DNA of 64,000 nucleotides, taken from the NCBI GenBank assembly GCA_949775045.1, contig OX459105.1, positions 9,192,547 through 9,256,546 of the forward strand, written 5' to 3'. Positions within the stretch are counted from its first letter, which is position 1, and every line of letters begins with the position of its first letter. The DNA is from Metridium senile (lineage: Eukaryota; Cnidaria; Anthozoa; Actiniaria; Metridiidae). The notes under the pieces are model-generated. The model made no database searches and was not told the origin of the DNA. It worked only from the letters and a program-made list of their open reading frames with translations. Below, one piece after another: positions 12,961 to 25,049 of the stretch. Made by a program: the position numbers and the translations under genes.

Positions 12961-13627
12961 AGCTTGCAAGCTAATGAAACGATCGAGTTTAATTTGTCGT
13001 CAATAACATGTTTGTTGGCCGGTTCTTGTTGGGAAATCCCCGATGATTTTGGTCATAATAATGAAGGATTTATTGACTAACAAACAAATCTAGACATCCT
13101 TTAACATCAAGCAGATGATATTTACTCACTACTGACATCGACATTATGTGGCTGGTTTGAGTTGAGGATTGCTTGGACATTTTTCAATCAAGTAAAATCC
13201 ACGGCTAAATTCGGACGAAAAGAAATCGCCATGATAGTCAGGTAATCCTGCTTTTAACAAAAATGCATTGATGAATACTTAAGATATTGACTATAGTAAT
13301 ATCGTAAAGCATTTGTTTTTGCAAGCTTATTTATTCAAGTGAATAATTTGTGTGCTAAACTTTGTCCGTTGGTGCCTTGTCATTCGCTTGGGTTTGCATT
13401 GTTTAGAAATGTGAAATCGAACTTCACTTTCTTCACTGAACAGATATCTTACTTAATCCTTTGACATCAATAACCTAATTAGGCTGCTTTTTGTACTCTT
13501 TTTAATTCAAAAACAAAACTGTCAAATTTAAACTTTTTGATCTTTTTTCGCTCTTATTCAACAATAAAAGTGACTTTTAGAACTACCTGTTCTGTTTATG
13601 TGATGCATTGAGTGTTTTTGTTGTTTT
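12961..13627. repeat. segmental duplicate, copy 2 (pairs with 5226-5998)
   Basis: Direct-orientation copy of 5226-5998 with several small deletions. Its left boundary cuts the helicase stub. Its right boundary, after GTTTTTGTTGTTTTT, is where the LINE tail at 13628 begins. Confidence 0.75.
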
Positions 13628-14375
13628 TGACACCAAAACCCGAGAGTTTCAATTTAAAGTTTTGCATCGCATTGTATTCACTAAGAAACTATTGTACAAA
13701 ATTGGAAAGTCTGACTCTCCTCTCTGCTCCTTTTGCGGCAATCACGATGAAACCATTGAACACCTGTTTACTGAATGTGTAGAAGTTATTACCTTCTGGA
13801 ATTCGTTACTAGAATGGCTAATGACTTATAACATAATATTAGAAGACTTGAATGAAATGGACATTATTCTTGGTGCTTACACACTTAATGATGACAAAAT
13901 TTTAATAAATCATATTTTAATATTAGCTAAGTATCTCATTTATAAATGCAGCATAAAGAATATACTCCCTTCACTTTCATCTTTCTTGCCTAAAATTAAA
14001 TATACTTATGAGTTAGAATTTAGGATAGATAAAAGTAGAAACAAGTTATCATACCATTACAATAAATGGAACAAACTCCTTTTAGCTTCCTAATATTTAT
14101 AAAACGCACTAACAAAATGAAAATATATACATGTACGTAAGATAGATATATGCATGCATATGTGTTCTTACACGTATGCAGGAGTAGATGTACTCATGTA
14201 TTTATTTATGCCTATTTATATTTTACTTCCTTCCCCTGTAAATGTAATGTAATGTAGAGTAGTGTAATGCAGTGTAATATAATGTAATGTTATTCAGTGT
14301 AAGTATCTATATTATCTTTTTATGTAAATTGTTTGAAATTGTTCAATAAAAAAAAATTTAAAAAAACAAAAACGA
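13628..14375 (+). mobile_element. 5'-truncated L1-type LINE tail
   Basis: The open frame (stop at 14091-14093) encodes the C-terminal region of a non-LTR reverse-transcriptase protein. It shows EFQFKVLHRIVFTKKLL, then a zinc-knuckle-like CSFCGNHDETIEHLFTEC with the downstream FW, the zf-RVT pattern of L1/Tx1-group elements. A ~250-bp AT-rich 3' UTR with TGTAATG repeats follows and ends in AATAAAAAAAAA (about 14344), a poly-A-like tail. Endonuclease and catalytic RT regions are absent, so this is a dead 5'-truncated insertion. It starts precisely at the edge of the duplicated segment. Confidence 0.8.
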
Positions 14376-14379
14376 TTGT

Positions 14380-15220
14380 TTTAGTTTTTATATTGTATAT
14401 CATTAAAGTACATGCATAAATATCGTCATTTATTTTCTATGTTAGCTCACCACAGATTACACACGTCTCCAATCGTCACATTCTCACTTCTACACGAGCC
14501 TATACTATTAAAAAAGTCGATAATATAATCAGCCAAAAGCGTACTCCAAGCATACTAAAAAAATCGCGTCGAACAGAATCAAGGATCTCAGTTCGAATTT
14601 TGTAAAACATAGCTTTTAAGGTCTGATTTAAGTTGTACATCGTCCTCCCTGTCCGGGTTTCGGATCTTAAATCCACCCGACATCTTGATTTGCTAGTAAG
14701 ACCGCTGCTCAACAATATTGTTGGCTACGCTTGGCCGCTCTAAACCACAGGTAGACAATACTATTCAGCTTTTCTTATAATATTCCAGTAAAAAGCTGGA
14801 TTTCTGAAAATAAAGTTTAGAATGAATATAAAGAAGTGTACTTACTGCCTCCTTTCAATATTTTTCGTTTGTAAGCCCTTTTAAACCCTTTTAAGCCATG
14901 TGAATCGATGTAACAGTGGAGATATTTTGCATTGAATGTACCCTTTGGGAAAATGCTTGAAAATCTAAAATAATTCAAAAATCTGAAAAAATATTCGTTT
15001 TAAGTGAAAAAGTCGTAATAATTTGTTATCTCATAAAATATTATCTGCATTTTATGAAATGCTATAGTTTTTGACGAAATCACATACAATTTATTGCAAA
15101 ATTTAGCGATTTTGCAATGCGGTAGAATGACCTCGAAAGTGCTAGCGGCTGAGATCTCGAAAATCGAATATCGATCTCATTCTCCTAAAATATTTATCTG
15201 ATGGAAACGAACCTCACACT
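14380..15220. other. intergenic, nothing recognised
   Basis: AT-rich sequence with short frames only and no repeat or coding pattern I can name. Confidence 0.5.
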
Positions 15221-15249
15221 GTGTGAAAAGTTCACATGTCACTCCGGAC

Positions 15250-15905
15250 AAACTAATTTGTGGCGCCACTACAAGCACACGATCAAAGTTGAGATCAGCA
15301 AGAAGAAAAAAGAGGTTCTATACTGACAAAGTGGAGCTAACTAACAAAATCGCTGGACGACCGAATAAAAACAACCTGCTTTGCTTTCAGATCGATTCGA
15401 ATACCTTTGACGATAAACGGCCTAGCTGAGACAATGGAAACTTACTACCTGTCTGTAAATGCTGATATACCACCACCGTACCACTTGACCTCAACTCTTT
15501 TCCAGCATTCCTACCCGCAATAAATGATATTCCTATTATACCACCTCAGGAGGTTTGCAAGGAACTCCTTCATTTAATATCTAATAAGGCTGCGCGTCCC
15601 GATGCCATTCCACAACGCATTCTGAAGGAATTTGCATTTGAGTTAGCCGAAATAATTGCTGCCATTTTCAATAAATCGTTTAGTTCGGGGCTCGTTCCAA
15701 TTATCTTGAAAAACTCAAACATTACACCTGTAAGGCACATAGCTCATATCATTGACGCCAATCTTATCTATTAAGCCTTAAAAGGCTTAGAGGACTTTGT
15801 AATATCCTGGATGCTAGAACACATTGGAAATTGTTTTGATATCAAACAGTTTGGAAACCTGAAAGGGTCCTCGACTACATACTGTCATGTTACTTATTAT
15901 TCAGT
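15250..15905 (+). mobile_element. decayed LINE reverse-transcriptase fragment
   Basis: Read across frameshifts, this encodes a linker (KKRFYTDKVELTNKIAG), then RT fingers/palm sequence around 15550-15740 (NKAARPDAIPQRILKEFA, FNKSFSSGLVP, LKNSNITPV), and a further piece near 15790-15890 (QFGNLKGSST). These match the KAPGPDxIP...LK and RQFGSxKGxST blocks of CR1/L2/Jockey-type LINEs. Stops and frame changes show it is inactive. The YxDD core is not visible. Confidence 0.75.
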
Positions 15906-16202
15906 AAATGTTTGTAGGTTGTGCGTTACACGTATGTGATGAGCGCGTGCAAAAGATACGGTGCGCGAAAAAGACTTAGGTAATTATTACTATTATATAT
16001 TTTCTCATGTACCTGTATTTTAATCATACACCAAACGCATTTCATTTCATTATTCATCTTCTAGAACTTCGTTTTCACATTTGTTGCTGTCTCTCTTGTC
16101 AACCACTCCAATTGCATTGTGGTTCATCGCTAGCTATTCTCTGGAATTACCTCGATGATCTTGATTGCACTCGCACAGTTTGCTACGGTGAGGAGGAAAG
16201 GC

Positions 16203-16382
16203 GGCCGGTACACACGAGGGAGCTTGCTCCCGCAACAGATTTGCTCCTGGATCTTGCTCCCTCACATTTAACCAGTTTAATATGAGGGAGCGTGAAATTG
16301 TTGATACACACGAGGGAGCTTTGCTCCGGGAGCATGTTGCGGGAGCGTATTTCGGGAGCAAGCTCCATCGTGTATACCGGCC
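16203..16382. mobile_element. ~180-bp MITE with GGCCGGTACACACGAGGGAG ends
   Basis: The left end GGCCGGTACACACGAGGGAG is answered at the right end by CTCCATCGTGTATACCGGCC. GGGAGC/GCTCCC motifs recur internally, and a second internal TACACACGAGGGAGC lies near 16304. It is noncoding. Short frames here arise from its palindromic sequence. Confidence 0.75.
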
Positions 16383-16897
16383 TTAAAGATCTAGACCGCT
16401 TCTGTCATGTGGTTAGGGTGCTCTATTGCCTGCAAAACAGTCGTTCTTGTGGTGTTTTTTTATTTCGGAAACAATTGCGTTTTGGGGCTCCTGTGTTATA
16501 ACTAGTGAGGAATGGAACCGAGCAAAAAGGCTCTTGCTGGTACCTAGGTAACACAGGAACCCCAAAGCTCGATTTTCACTGAAAAACTCCTGTTCTGTAG
16601 TCCGGCGGTAAGCCTGATATCACTTCTTTATTCTCACAATTTTATTCAACTCGTCTAAACTACTTTCCAATCTAAGAGGACTTTTAATTTATATGGAATG
16701 CAAACATGAAAATTAGAGTTTTCGTGATGACATTTAATCTAGGCTGATGATTGGCTATCATGAGCAAGTTAAGGTGTGGTATAAATCATTTTAGAACACC
16801 ATTTATAACTTTGGAGCACATTGAGTAATCTTAGTGAGAGCTAGCTCTCGATCGATTGTAGGAACCTAATTGTATACATTATGAACAAAATAAATAT

Positions 16898-17325
16898 TTT
16901 TTTCTGCTAAGAATAAATGAAGAATCACTAACAATAATGCATAACTTCCCAAACTAACTATAGCGAGCAGCTGCATAGCAAGTAACATAATGCCTGCTTG
17001 AAGGAATACCAAACAAGCTACTGTCTAGCTAGTGTGATTTTTTTCTGCTAAGAATAAATGAAGAATCACTAACAATAATGCATAACTTCCCAAACTAACT
17101 ATAGCGAGCAGCTGCATAGCAAGTAACATAATGTCTGCTTGAAGGAATACCAAACAAGCTACTGTCTAGCAAGTGTGATTTTTTTCTGCTAAGAATAAAT
17201 GAAGAATCACTAACAATAATGCATAACTTCCCAAACTAACTATAGCGAACAGCTGCATAGCAAGTAACATAATGTCTGCTTGAAGGGATACCAAACAAGC
17301 TACTGTCTAGCTAGTGTGATTTTGG
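16898..17325. repeat. 141-bp tandem repeat, three copies
   Basis: Starting at TTTCTGCTAAGAATAAATGA, near-identical units recur at exactly 141-bp spacing (the TCTGCTAAG landmark at 16903, 17044 and 17185). Unit B has only one copy of the corresponding sequence (about 39425-39560), so the expansion is specific to A. Confidence 0.9.
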
Positions 17326-18136
17326 TTGTCATAAGTAGACCTATTGTCTACAAGTTGACATTAACTGATAATTCGAGAAACTGTTTTTTTTTTCTTTTTG
17401 AAAGAGATAACTTTTCTATTTTGTTAATTTAGATGCATTTGAATAACTTAAACTCATTTCTTCTCTTGACATTTCTATAGCGCGTCAAATGATGTCTTAA
17501 ACAATAAAGTTTAATGAAGTGTTTTTTGTGTGCAATAATTCATAAAAAAACGATTTGAAAATGTTTTTATTTGTAAGTGAGATGTGAGACTATTGAATGA
17601 TTTAATTATCAATATTGCACTAGCCGAAAAATTTAATTCAAGGAATTAATATTTCATCGTTTGTAGTCTTAAACGTTTATGTGCATCTAATTTAGTCGGT
17701 TTTTGGCTCGGAAAAGTTCATTTTACGGTTGCAAAACTGCGAAGACGCCAACGCTTTTAAAATCTTTGAATTCAAAGGCTGTAAGCAGTAGCGTGACTTC
17801 GATTAACAGGACAACAGGATAAACGTTCCAAACGAGGTAAGTATCACTCTTTTTGTATTCTCATTTTAGAATTTTACTTCAAGCTAGAGCTTTTATAAGG
17901 AAGATAGATGCAACCCACCGCCACCAACAAACTTTATATGGCTTAACGTATTGGCATAATAGTATTGACATCCAATATCCTGTTATTACTTTTTTATTCC
18001 TGTTCTCAAGGTTTTATGTTAGTTTTTCTTTTTGTAAGGATTGCAATCAAACAAACAGACAAACAGATAAAGAGACAGACAGAGAGAAAACAAATAACAA
18101 GTAACAAACAAATACCCAAGAAAACAATTTATAACA

Positions 18137-18429
18137 AACAAACAAACAAACAAACAAACAAACAAACAAACAAACAAACAAACAAACAAACAAACAAACA
18201 AACAAACAAACAAACAAACAAACAAACAAACAAACAAACAAACAAACAAACAAACAAACAAACAAACAAACAAACAAACAAACAAACAAACAAACAAACA
18301 AACAAACAAACAAACAAACAAACAAACAAACAAACAAACAAACAAACAAACAAACAAACAAACAAACAAACAAACAAACAAACAAACAAACAAACAAACA
18401 AACAAACAAACAAACAAACAAACAAACAG
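18137..18429. repeat. (AAAC)n microsatellite, ~73 units
   Basis: An almost perfect tetranucleotide array of about 290 bp. The Asn-Lys-Gln-Thr and Cys-Leu-Phe-Val open frames through it are artefacts. Unit B has only a remnant (about 40207-40280). Confidence 0.97.
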
Positions 18430-18538
18430 ACTAATTATTAATTACGAATTTAAAAAAAAAGCATAGCCAACCAGTCAACAAAAAAAAACAAGCAAGTGCA
18501 AATTAATCCAAATTTAACGAGAAATCATTTTTTCCCCC

Positions 18539-18544
<6 letters not shown>

Positions 18545-18571
<27 letters not shown>

Positions 18572-18572
18572 C
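18545..18572. repeat. (AT)n microsatellite
   Basis: About 14 AT dinucleotides. Confidence 0.9.
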
Positions 18573-18910
18573 CATTTTTTACATTCAAGGATTTGACTTT
18601 GTACGTTAACATTCGATAAAAAGCCTTTGAGCGATTTGAATAAGGTATGTTTTTAAACTTCCACAACAACAAATAAGATTTTCAATTAATTTAGATCCGA
18701 AGTTATTAAAACCATTCTTTGAGAAAAAAAAAACGTTAAATTTAATCTAGATTGGACTCGTTAATTCATAATACTCAACGCTTACGAGGACGTGTAGAAA
18801 ATAATTTTTAAATTCTTAAGGGTCACTAAATTAATACGTCGTTTTCAATTAAACTTGTTATTAAATCGAATTGAAAGCTTAAGGTTTCTCTTATAATGTG
18901 TTAACCGCAG

Positions 18911-18988
18911 GAGAAGGTCGATTTGGTGCTTTTACTAACACAAAGGACTTGTACAACAACCTCAAACAGCACAATAAAGAAATCGACG
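18911..18988 (+). other. 78-nt exon-like segment, copy 1
   Basis: Preceded by TTAACCGCAG (acceptor) and followed by GTAAGTCTTGG (consensus donor). It is open in phase 1 (EGRFGAFTNTKDLYNNLKQH and on). Two other copies, at 20358-20441 and 40840-40917, keep the same splice signals and a multiple-of-three length. I do not recognise the peptide. Conserved splice sites and length suggest a coding or 5' exon of the duplicated gene, unproven. Confidence 0.4.
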
Positions 18989-20357
18989 GTAAGTCTTGGT
19001 ACATATCTCATATCAGAAACGGGAATACATATAGCTATATATTAGATATATGGGGACGAATAAAAGTAAGGATTAATTTCACGAGTATTTTCAAACTTGC
19101 CCAAGTTGCAAAGCTACCAGGGTTATTTCAAAACTTTGAATTCAAAACACAATTTGGATAATTGTTAATTTTTACCAGGAACCATACGATAGGGTACGAC
19201 ATAAATATTGGACAATAATTGTCAATACATGAAGTCTTAATGTATATATTAAAGATACTGATACATGCATACATTTCTCGATGTTAATTGTCTAAGAGCA
19301 GTGCTGTTTTGAGGAAATCCAGGTCAGAAACTGAAGGAAATTCAGTGCAATTTATTTTTACTATAAACATCCTGATTGGCTAAACTCCTTACATATTGAT
19401 GTCACTAATGCTTAATAGTAATTAAAACAAAACACTATCAGCGGCAATTGTTTCACAAATTATCAAAAATTTGCGAGAAAAATTCCAAAAACTGATTAAG
19501 TTTTGGGTGAATTTTTTTGAATTTTATACGTAAGTGCGCCCCTGCTAGCGCTGACGCCATCAACACGACATTTTTGGCGCGCTTGCTGAAAACAACAACA
19601 ACAAAAGGCGCCAAAACCATTGAGCTTTAATTGTGGCCCTAGAGTTTTTCACGAAATGTTCTCATTAGTCACTATAGGAGGGTCTCAATGGGGTTAACCG
19701 TCCAGTGCCAAAAACATGAACCGGCAATGAAGCAAAACTACGCTGTAAAACCATTTTTTCTCAAAATACTCGTACAAAAACACATCGAGCAAGCTCTCAA
19801 TCCCTAAAAAAATATCCTGCAACTTGAAAAAAAGCCAATAGTGGTGTAATTTGTAAAAATTATTATGTTATTTTCAAATGTTGATTATATTATGTCACTA
19901 ATGGTTAATAGTAATTCAAACACTATAAGCGGCAATTGTTTCATAAATATCATGTAACACTTGCGATCGAGAAAATGACCAAAAACTGACCAAGTTTTCT
20001 AGTTCAATTTACATTAATTTGCACTTGTTTGTTTTTCAAACTGACATTAAATAATTTCATGAAAACGTTTAGTAATATCAGTTTATACAATTTTTCCATT
20101 CAAAGATTTGATTTTGAACCCTTCGATAAAAAGACTAGGAAGTATGATTATTAAAAGCCCTTATTGAAAAAAAAAAAAAAGGTTAAAATTAATCTATATT
20201 GCACTCGTTAATTCATAATTATCAACGCTCACGAGGAAGTGTAGAAAATAATTTTTAAATTCTTGAGGGTCACTAAATTAATATGCCGTTTTCAATTAAA
20301 CTTGTTATTAAACCGAATTGAAAGCTTAAGGTTTCTCTTATAATTTGTTAACCGCAG

Positions 20358-20441
20358 GTGAAGGTTTATTTGGTGCTTTTACTAACACAAAGGACCTGTA
20401 AAACAACCTAACACAGCGCAATCGTCGAAACGAAATCATCG
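20358..20441 (+). pseudogene. exon-like segment, copy 2 (84 nt, in-frame stop)
   Basis: Same acceptor (ACCGCAG) and donor (GTAAGTCTTGG) as copy 1, with a 6-nt insertion. In the frame that is open in copies 1 and 3 it carries TAA after GACCTG, so if coding this copy is broken. Confidence 0.35.
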
Positions 20442-21112
20442 GTAAGTCTTGGTACATATCTCATATCAGAAATGGGAATACATATAGCTATATATTAGAT
20501 ATATGGGGACGAGTAAAAGTAAGGACGAATTTAATTTCAGACGTGTTTTCATAGTTTTGAAATTGCCCGAGCTGCAAAGCTACAAGGGCTATTTCAAAAC
20601 TTTAAAAACACAATTGAAATCATCATTTATTTTACGATGAACCCTACGATTACTCGATAACATAAACGAACAAAATACAACGAAAACATGTTTGCACAAA
20701 ATGTTTTAAAAACTTTTTTTAAGACCTTTCTGTTTAATTCAACTGACTGGTACCATTCAACATTATTTTTGAGATTGAATCTTTTACCTATTTGTAAATA
20801 CGTGATTAATAATATCTTCCTATATTTATATCATTTTTATCAAACTGTAAGGGCATCGAGAAATATTGGGATGCACTAGAAATAATTTTTTTTATTATTA
20901 TTATTCAGTTATGCGAGCGCGCCAAAAATGGCTTGTTGATTTTGTCAAGTGGAAGCGCACGCCAAGCGTTCGAGCGTAAATTACAAAACTTTTCACCCAA
21001 AATTTGGATAGTTTTTGTTACGTGCTTTATTAAAAAAAAAAACTACAACAACAAGAAAAGGTGCCAAAACCATTAGAATAAGAACTTTGTGGCCCTGCAG
21101 TTTTTTTAGTCA

Positions 21113-21496
21113 CTATATATAGGAAGGTGTCATTGGGGTTAACAGTCAAGCGCCAAAAACATCTATCGTCAACGACAAAAAAAAGAAAAAAAAAAAAAAA
21201 CGCTAAAAAATATTTCATTTCTCCAAATACTCGTATATGAAAACCATCGAGCAAAGTCTCAATCTATAAAAACATATTTTGTAAAGTGAAATACGCCGTT
21301 GGTGTAATTGTAAAAATAAAAATATCAAATAATTTTCTTATATTGATTGAATTGTCTCTCTCTCTCTTGTTACCGGCACAAAACGGAGAATTTACCGTAA
21401 AACGCCAAAACAACGAATTGTTAAGCGTCAACCGTCAAAAAGAGAATTATTAACTGTCCACCGTCAATGTAACCCTCTATTGATACCCCCCTATAG
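21113..21496. mobile_element. CTATAGG-ended MITE with CCGTCAA subrepeats
   Basis: The left end is CTATATATAGGAAGGTGTCA followed by TTGGGGTTAAC. The right end is GTAACCCTCTATTGATACCC followed by CCCTATAG. Internal CGTCAACCGTCAAAA units recur. The counterpart in unit B is 41651-42027. A left end alone also sits at 19672 in the tandem copy. Confidence 0.65.
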
Positions 21497-22159
21497 ATAT
21501 GTTCGCTTTTTTACTTTGAAAGAATAATCTGGGAGCCGTTGCGTTTTTTTTTTAATGACTATAACCTTCGCTCTTTTGATAAACGTGATAAACGATAAAA
21601 AAGCGAATTCATTAATATTTTATTGACTTTGTCCCTTTCAATTTTGGCAAATAAAAGTAAGCTTAGCTGCCAAGAACATCACACAGTCGTACCTTAAAGG
21701 TGTTCGAATCAACAAGAATTCAACACAACTTGTAATTTTAGCCTAAATAATTTCAAGAGGTCAATTTTAAACTCGACCACGGATCACTCCTTACATTAAA
21801 ATCATAGTGTAAATAGAGGGGACTGGTCTATTAACTATGCTTAAATTAATAAGTGTCTACCACTGTACATGTCAACGGGTTAAAATATAACAACGCATTC
21901 GTAGAATTAATACTTATGAGCATGAATTTTGCTGCGGTTTTTTTGTTCTTATTTCTTGACATAAAAACATTCAATCTACACTTGTTTTTCAATATAAAAC
22001 AATGTCGAATAAAATATATTGAATATGCAAATTGTGATGCTGTTTTGATGCTACCAAGAATTAATCGTTTGTTAATTAAATACACTAGAAAGCTTAAAAT
22101 ATGTTATTCAATTCGCATAACGGCAGGCACTTGAATAAATACAATATCATTTTTCATGA

Positions 22160-22343
22160 AGGAATAAACGAGCAATTTTCGAGGTTTATCGGCGAAATAA
22201 ACCACGCGGGATGTATGGAGAAAACGAAAAAGGCCTAAGAAAATGATGAGCCTCTGGGCGAAATAATTTAGAAAGTGTTTCAAAAACGAAATAAAAACGA
22301 ATGAAAAGAAGTTATTTTTTTTTTAATTTTGCTGATGAACTAC
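22160..22343. repeat. dispersed repeat (left part), interrupted by 2.7 kb element
   Basis: Matches 4905-5010. The remainder of the repeat resumes at 25050-25245 after the insertion. Confidence 0.7.
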
Positions 22344-23164
22344 AGGCCCGCAAATGAACCCAGGCCCGCAAATGATCCCAGGCCAGCAAATGAACCCACT
22401 AGCCGGCACGCAAATTAACCCAGGGCAGATAAAAGAAAATACGAAATCTAGCACCGAACTAAATCATAAAAAAATCATGACAATAAAATTATATATACTA
22501 TAAAAAACGTTCGTTCGCGATACAAAAAAAACAGTGAGTAAAAATGATATCAGGCTCTAAATAGTAATATTTTAATACAACTCAATGTAATTAATAACCG
22601 ATATAGCCATATGTGCTATATTATATTATTTTAAATTCCGTTCTTTGATGTGTCTTTAAACGGTATCTGAAGACTTGGTTCGTTATCGATGTTTTACCAT
22701 TGTCTTGAGTCTGTTCTAACCTTTCTTGGAACAGGTATATTTAAAGTTTCAATTTCGTTATAAAACTACATAAGCATTATATTATCTGTAGAAAATTAAA
22801 GTTTGTGAGTACAAAAGACGTCACTTCCTGTTCGTGTTTTTCTTTGATAGCACATCATCTAGCTATAGAGTGATTGAAACCCATAGAGTATATAGACAAT
22901 ATTATATCAAAAACGTTATCCACATGCAACAATCTATAGCGTATGGAAAACCCAAGCTGTTCTTTAATTTTTGTGTCACTTAAATGTATTTCATGAATAT
23001 TGACAATACTTTTTTATATATTATCAACAAAATAATTCAGTGTCATTAATTTTTTATCATTTAGCTACAATCTTGGATTTTATTTCAGTTTGATAATATT
23101 TTAAATATAATAAACACGTTGAGCTAAAAAAATATGTGAAAAAGTTGAAAACGTTGAAGTTTTA

Positions 23165-23189
23165 CACGGTTTACAATTTGTAAACCGTG
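23165..23189. repeat. perfect 25-bp palindrome CACGGTTTACAA-T-TTGTAAACCGTG
   Basis: Two 12-bp arms with a one-base centre. Half-sites TGTAAACCGTGC (23389) and GGTAAACCGTGC (62617) also occur. It could be a hairpin or a protein-binding dyad. No gene starts nearby. Confidence 0.6.
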
Positions 23190-23973
23190 CTAATCCCAAA
23201 TTAAAGAATGTACTAGGGATATCTAACTTTATTGTGCAGAAAAATGTAAACCGTTGTTTTCTCGTTATTTCTCGTTTCAAAACTACATTTTCCTACGGAA
23301 ACTGTTATATTAATATATATATTTACAGTATACAACAGATTAATTAATAAAAGAAAGCACATCGAAGTGGATGTGAGCTTACAAATCCTGTAAACCGTGC
23401 AGTTTGCTGTCGTGTAAGCGAACACCTCACTTAACCAAAACCTCTATTGTTTAAGCGGCGAGTTGTTTATACGCCATAACTCAATGTTTACAGTTAATTT
23501 TTAATTTAGGAAAGTTTCAAGGCCGAGTGTTTAGGCAAAACTTAAGAAAAACCATCAACAATTGCTCACGACATCAACTTTTCATGTGATTTATACTAAA
23601 TTCGAATAGCGGCTTACGACTTTAAAGGTCACGCATTGCCGTTTCAACCATGATTGCCATCTTAAACTGTCACAAACTATTTGCACAGCTGTGGTAAACC
23701 ATATATTTTACACAAACAAGGGTTCCTGATTTTACTTCAAGAAGTGTTGCTAACGCATTCCCGTACTAATGATTTCTTAAGGGTCCGTTTCCCAATTGGT
23801 TCAAGTGACCATGGCAAACAAGGCTAGTTTTGGTCCAACTCTTTTCAAATTACCTTCTTTATCAATGTCAAACATAATTTGAAAGATACGTTACGATGTT
23901 GTGAGAGAATTAAATCGATATGCAATGCACAACTACTACTGATAGCTGTATTTTAGCGAAAATGGCTAAAATA

Positions 23974-24226
23974 CAATATTGGACATAAATGTTGACACTG
24001 TTTGAAAACTTAAGCATTTCTTTGCATTTTCGTCGCTAAATATCACTAAAACGATCGTATTTTGATACCCCCCTCCCCCCCAATGCAATGTTGTTTTCCC
24101 TGAAGATGTTTCTATCTCAGGAATATCAACATTGTCCAGGGGTGGGGGAGGGAGGGGAGAAAATGGTTGTGAAATGAATAGTATCAAGCATTTACAGGGA
24201 GTGTCAACTATTTATGTCCAAGATTG
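23974..24226. mobile_element. Tc1/mariner-like MITE, TA target duplication
   Basis: TA | CAATATTGGACATAAAT ... ATTTATGTCCAAGATTG | TA, 253 bp. The interior has a C-rich/G-rich palindromic pair around ATGCAATGTTG and CAACATTGTCC. Ends and interior resemble the 263-bp unit at 61640-61902, so they are probably one family. Confidence 0.75.
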
Positions 24227-24331
24227 TAGTTCGGCTCCAGATTGTATTTTTCTTGCATGCCCTGGGTTCATTTGCGGGCCGGCTAGTGGGTTCATTTGCT
24301 GGTCTGGGTTCATTTGTCTGTACAGTTCTAA

Positions 24332-24463
24332 GGGGCCGTTTACATGAGATAGGGTTACCCTAGGTGTAGGACTAACTCTTATTGTTTTCTTTTCTCCGGG
24401 GACTCTCAAACAAAAGAGTTAGCCCTGCTAGGAGGGTTACCCTATCTCCATGTAAACGGCCCC
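24332..24463. mobile_element. 132-bp palindromic MITE, TAA target duplication
   Basis: GGGGCCGTTTACATG at the left is answered by CATGTAAACGGCCCC at the right, followed inward by GATAGGGTTACCCT / AGGGTTACCCTATC. It is flanked by TAA on both sides, a 3-bp duplication typical of PIF/Harbinger-type elements. Almost the whole length can fold on itself. Confidence 0.8.
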
Positions 24464-25049
24464 TAAGAAAGGTTAGAACAGAAGACAATGGAAAAAAAAT
24501 TGACTTCAGACTGTACTAGTTAGCCGGCATAAAATGTTTTAAAAGGAAATGTTCTTATGCTTAGAACTAGCTACTTTACATTGCTTTATTCTTTCGTCGC
24601 GTATTCGTTAATTAAAAGTTCTAATATGACGATGATAAAATGACGATAGTAAAAATAAACAATTACGTTACTGTAAGTGGATATAATTTCAGTAAAGTAT
24701 AACGAACCAAGTCCTTTTTGATACAGTTCAACACATTAAAGAACGGAATCTAAAATAATATAATATAGCACATATGGCTATATCGGTTATTAATTACATT
24801 GAGTTGTATTAAAATATTACTGTTTAGAGCCTGATATCATTTTTACTCACTGTTTTTTTTTGTATCATATCGCGAACAGGCGTTTTTTATAGTATATATA
24901 ATGTTATTGTCATGATTTTTTTATGATTTAGTTCTGTGCCAGATTCCGTATTTTCTTTTGTATGCCCTGGGTTAATTTGCGGGCCTGGGATCATTTGCGG
25001 GCCTGGGTTCATTTGCGGGCCTGGGTTCATTTGCGGGCCTGTACAGTTG

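Larger units (their letters stand above)
16410..22010. repeat. upstream block of duplication unit A (pairs with 38870-42524)
   Basis: Shared landmarks in the same order as in unit B are GGGTGCTCTAT (16417/38878), GAGCAAGTTAAGGTGTGG (16758/39296), the CAGCTGCATAGCAAGTAAC block (from 16968/39489), CTTCGATTAACAGGAC (17797/39979), GTAAGTATCAC (17838/40021), an AAAC tract, the 78-nt exon-like segment, and the CTATAGG MITE. In A, part of the block (about 18571-19860 and 20090-21330) is itself tandemly duplicated. No complete gene is recognised inside. It may carry 5' exons of the lectin gene downstream. Confidence 0.75.
22344..25049. mobile_element. 2.7 kb non-autonomous element with long subrepeat-rich TIRs
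   Basis: The left terminus carries tandem CAGGCCCGCAAATGAACC-type units followed by ~350 bp that reappears inverted at 24700-25049 (for example ATATGGCTATATCGGTTATT, GCCTGATATCATTTTTACTC, and three GGGTTCATTTGCGGGCCTG-type units at the right end). It lies inside an older repeat whose empty version is at 4905-5215. Boundaries are ambiguous by a few bases, so the target duplication is unresolved. A partial extra copy of the terminus lies at 24229-24330. No transposase frame is visible. Two smaller MITEs are nested inside. Confidence 0.75.

Noticed and set aside
18019..18441. Cys-Leu-Phe-Val / Asn-Lys-Gln-Thr frames, also at 59629-60150
   Set aside because: Tetranucleotide microsatellite artefacts.
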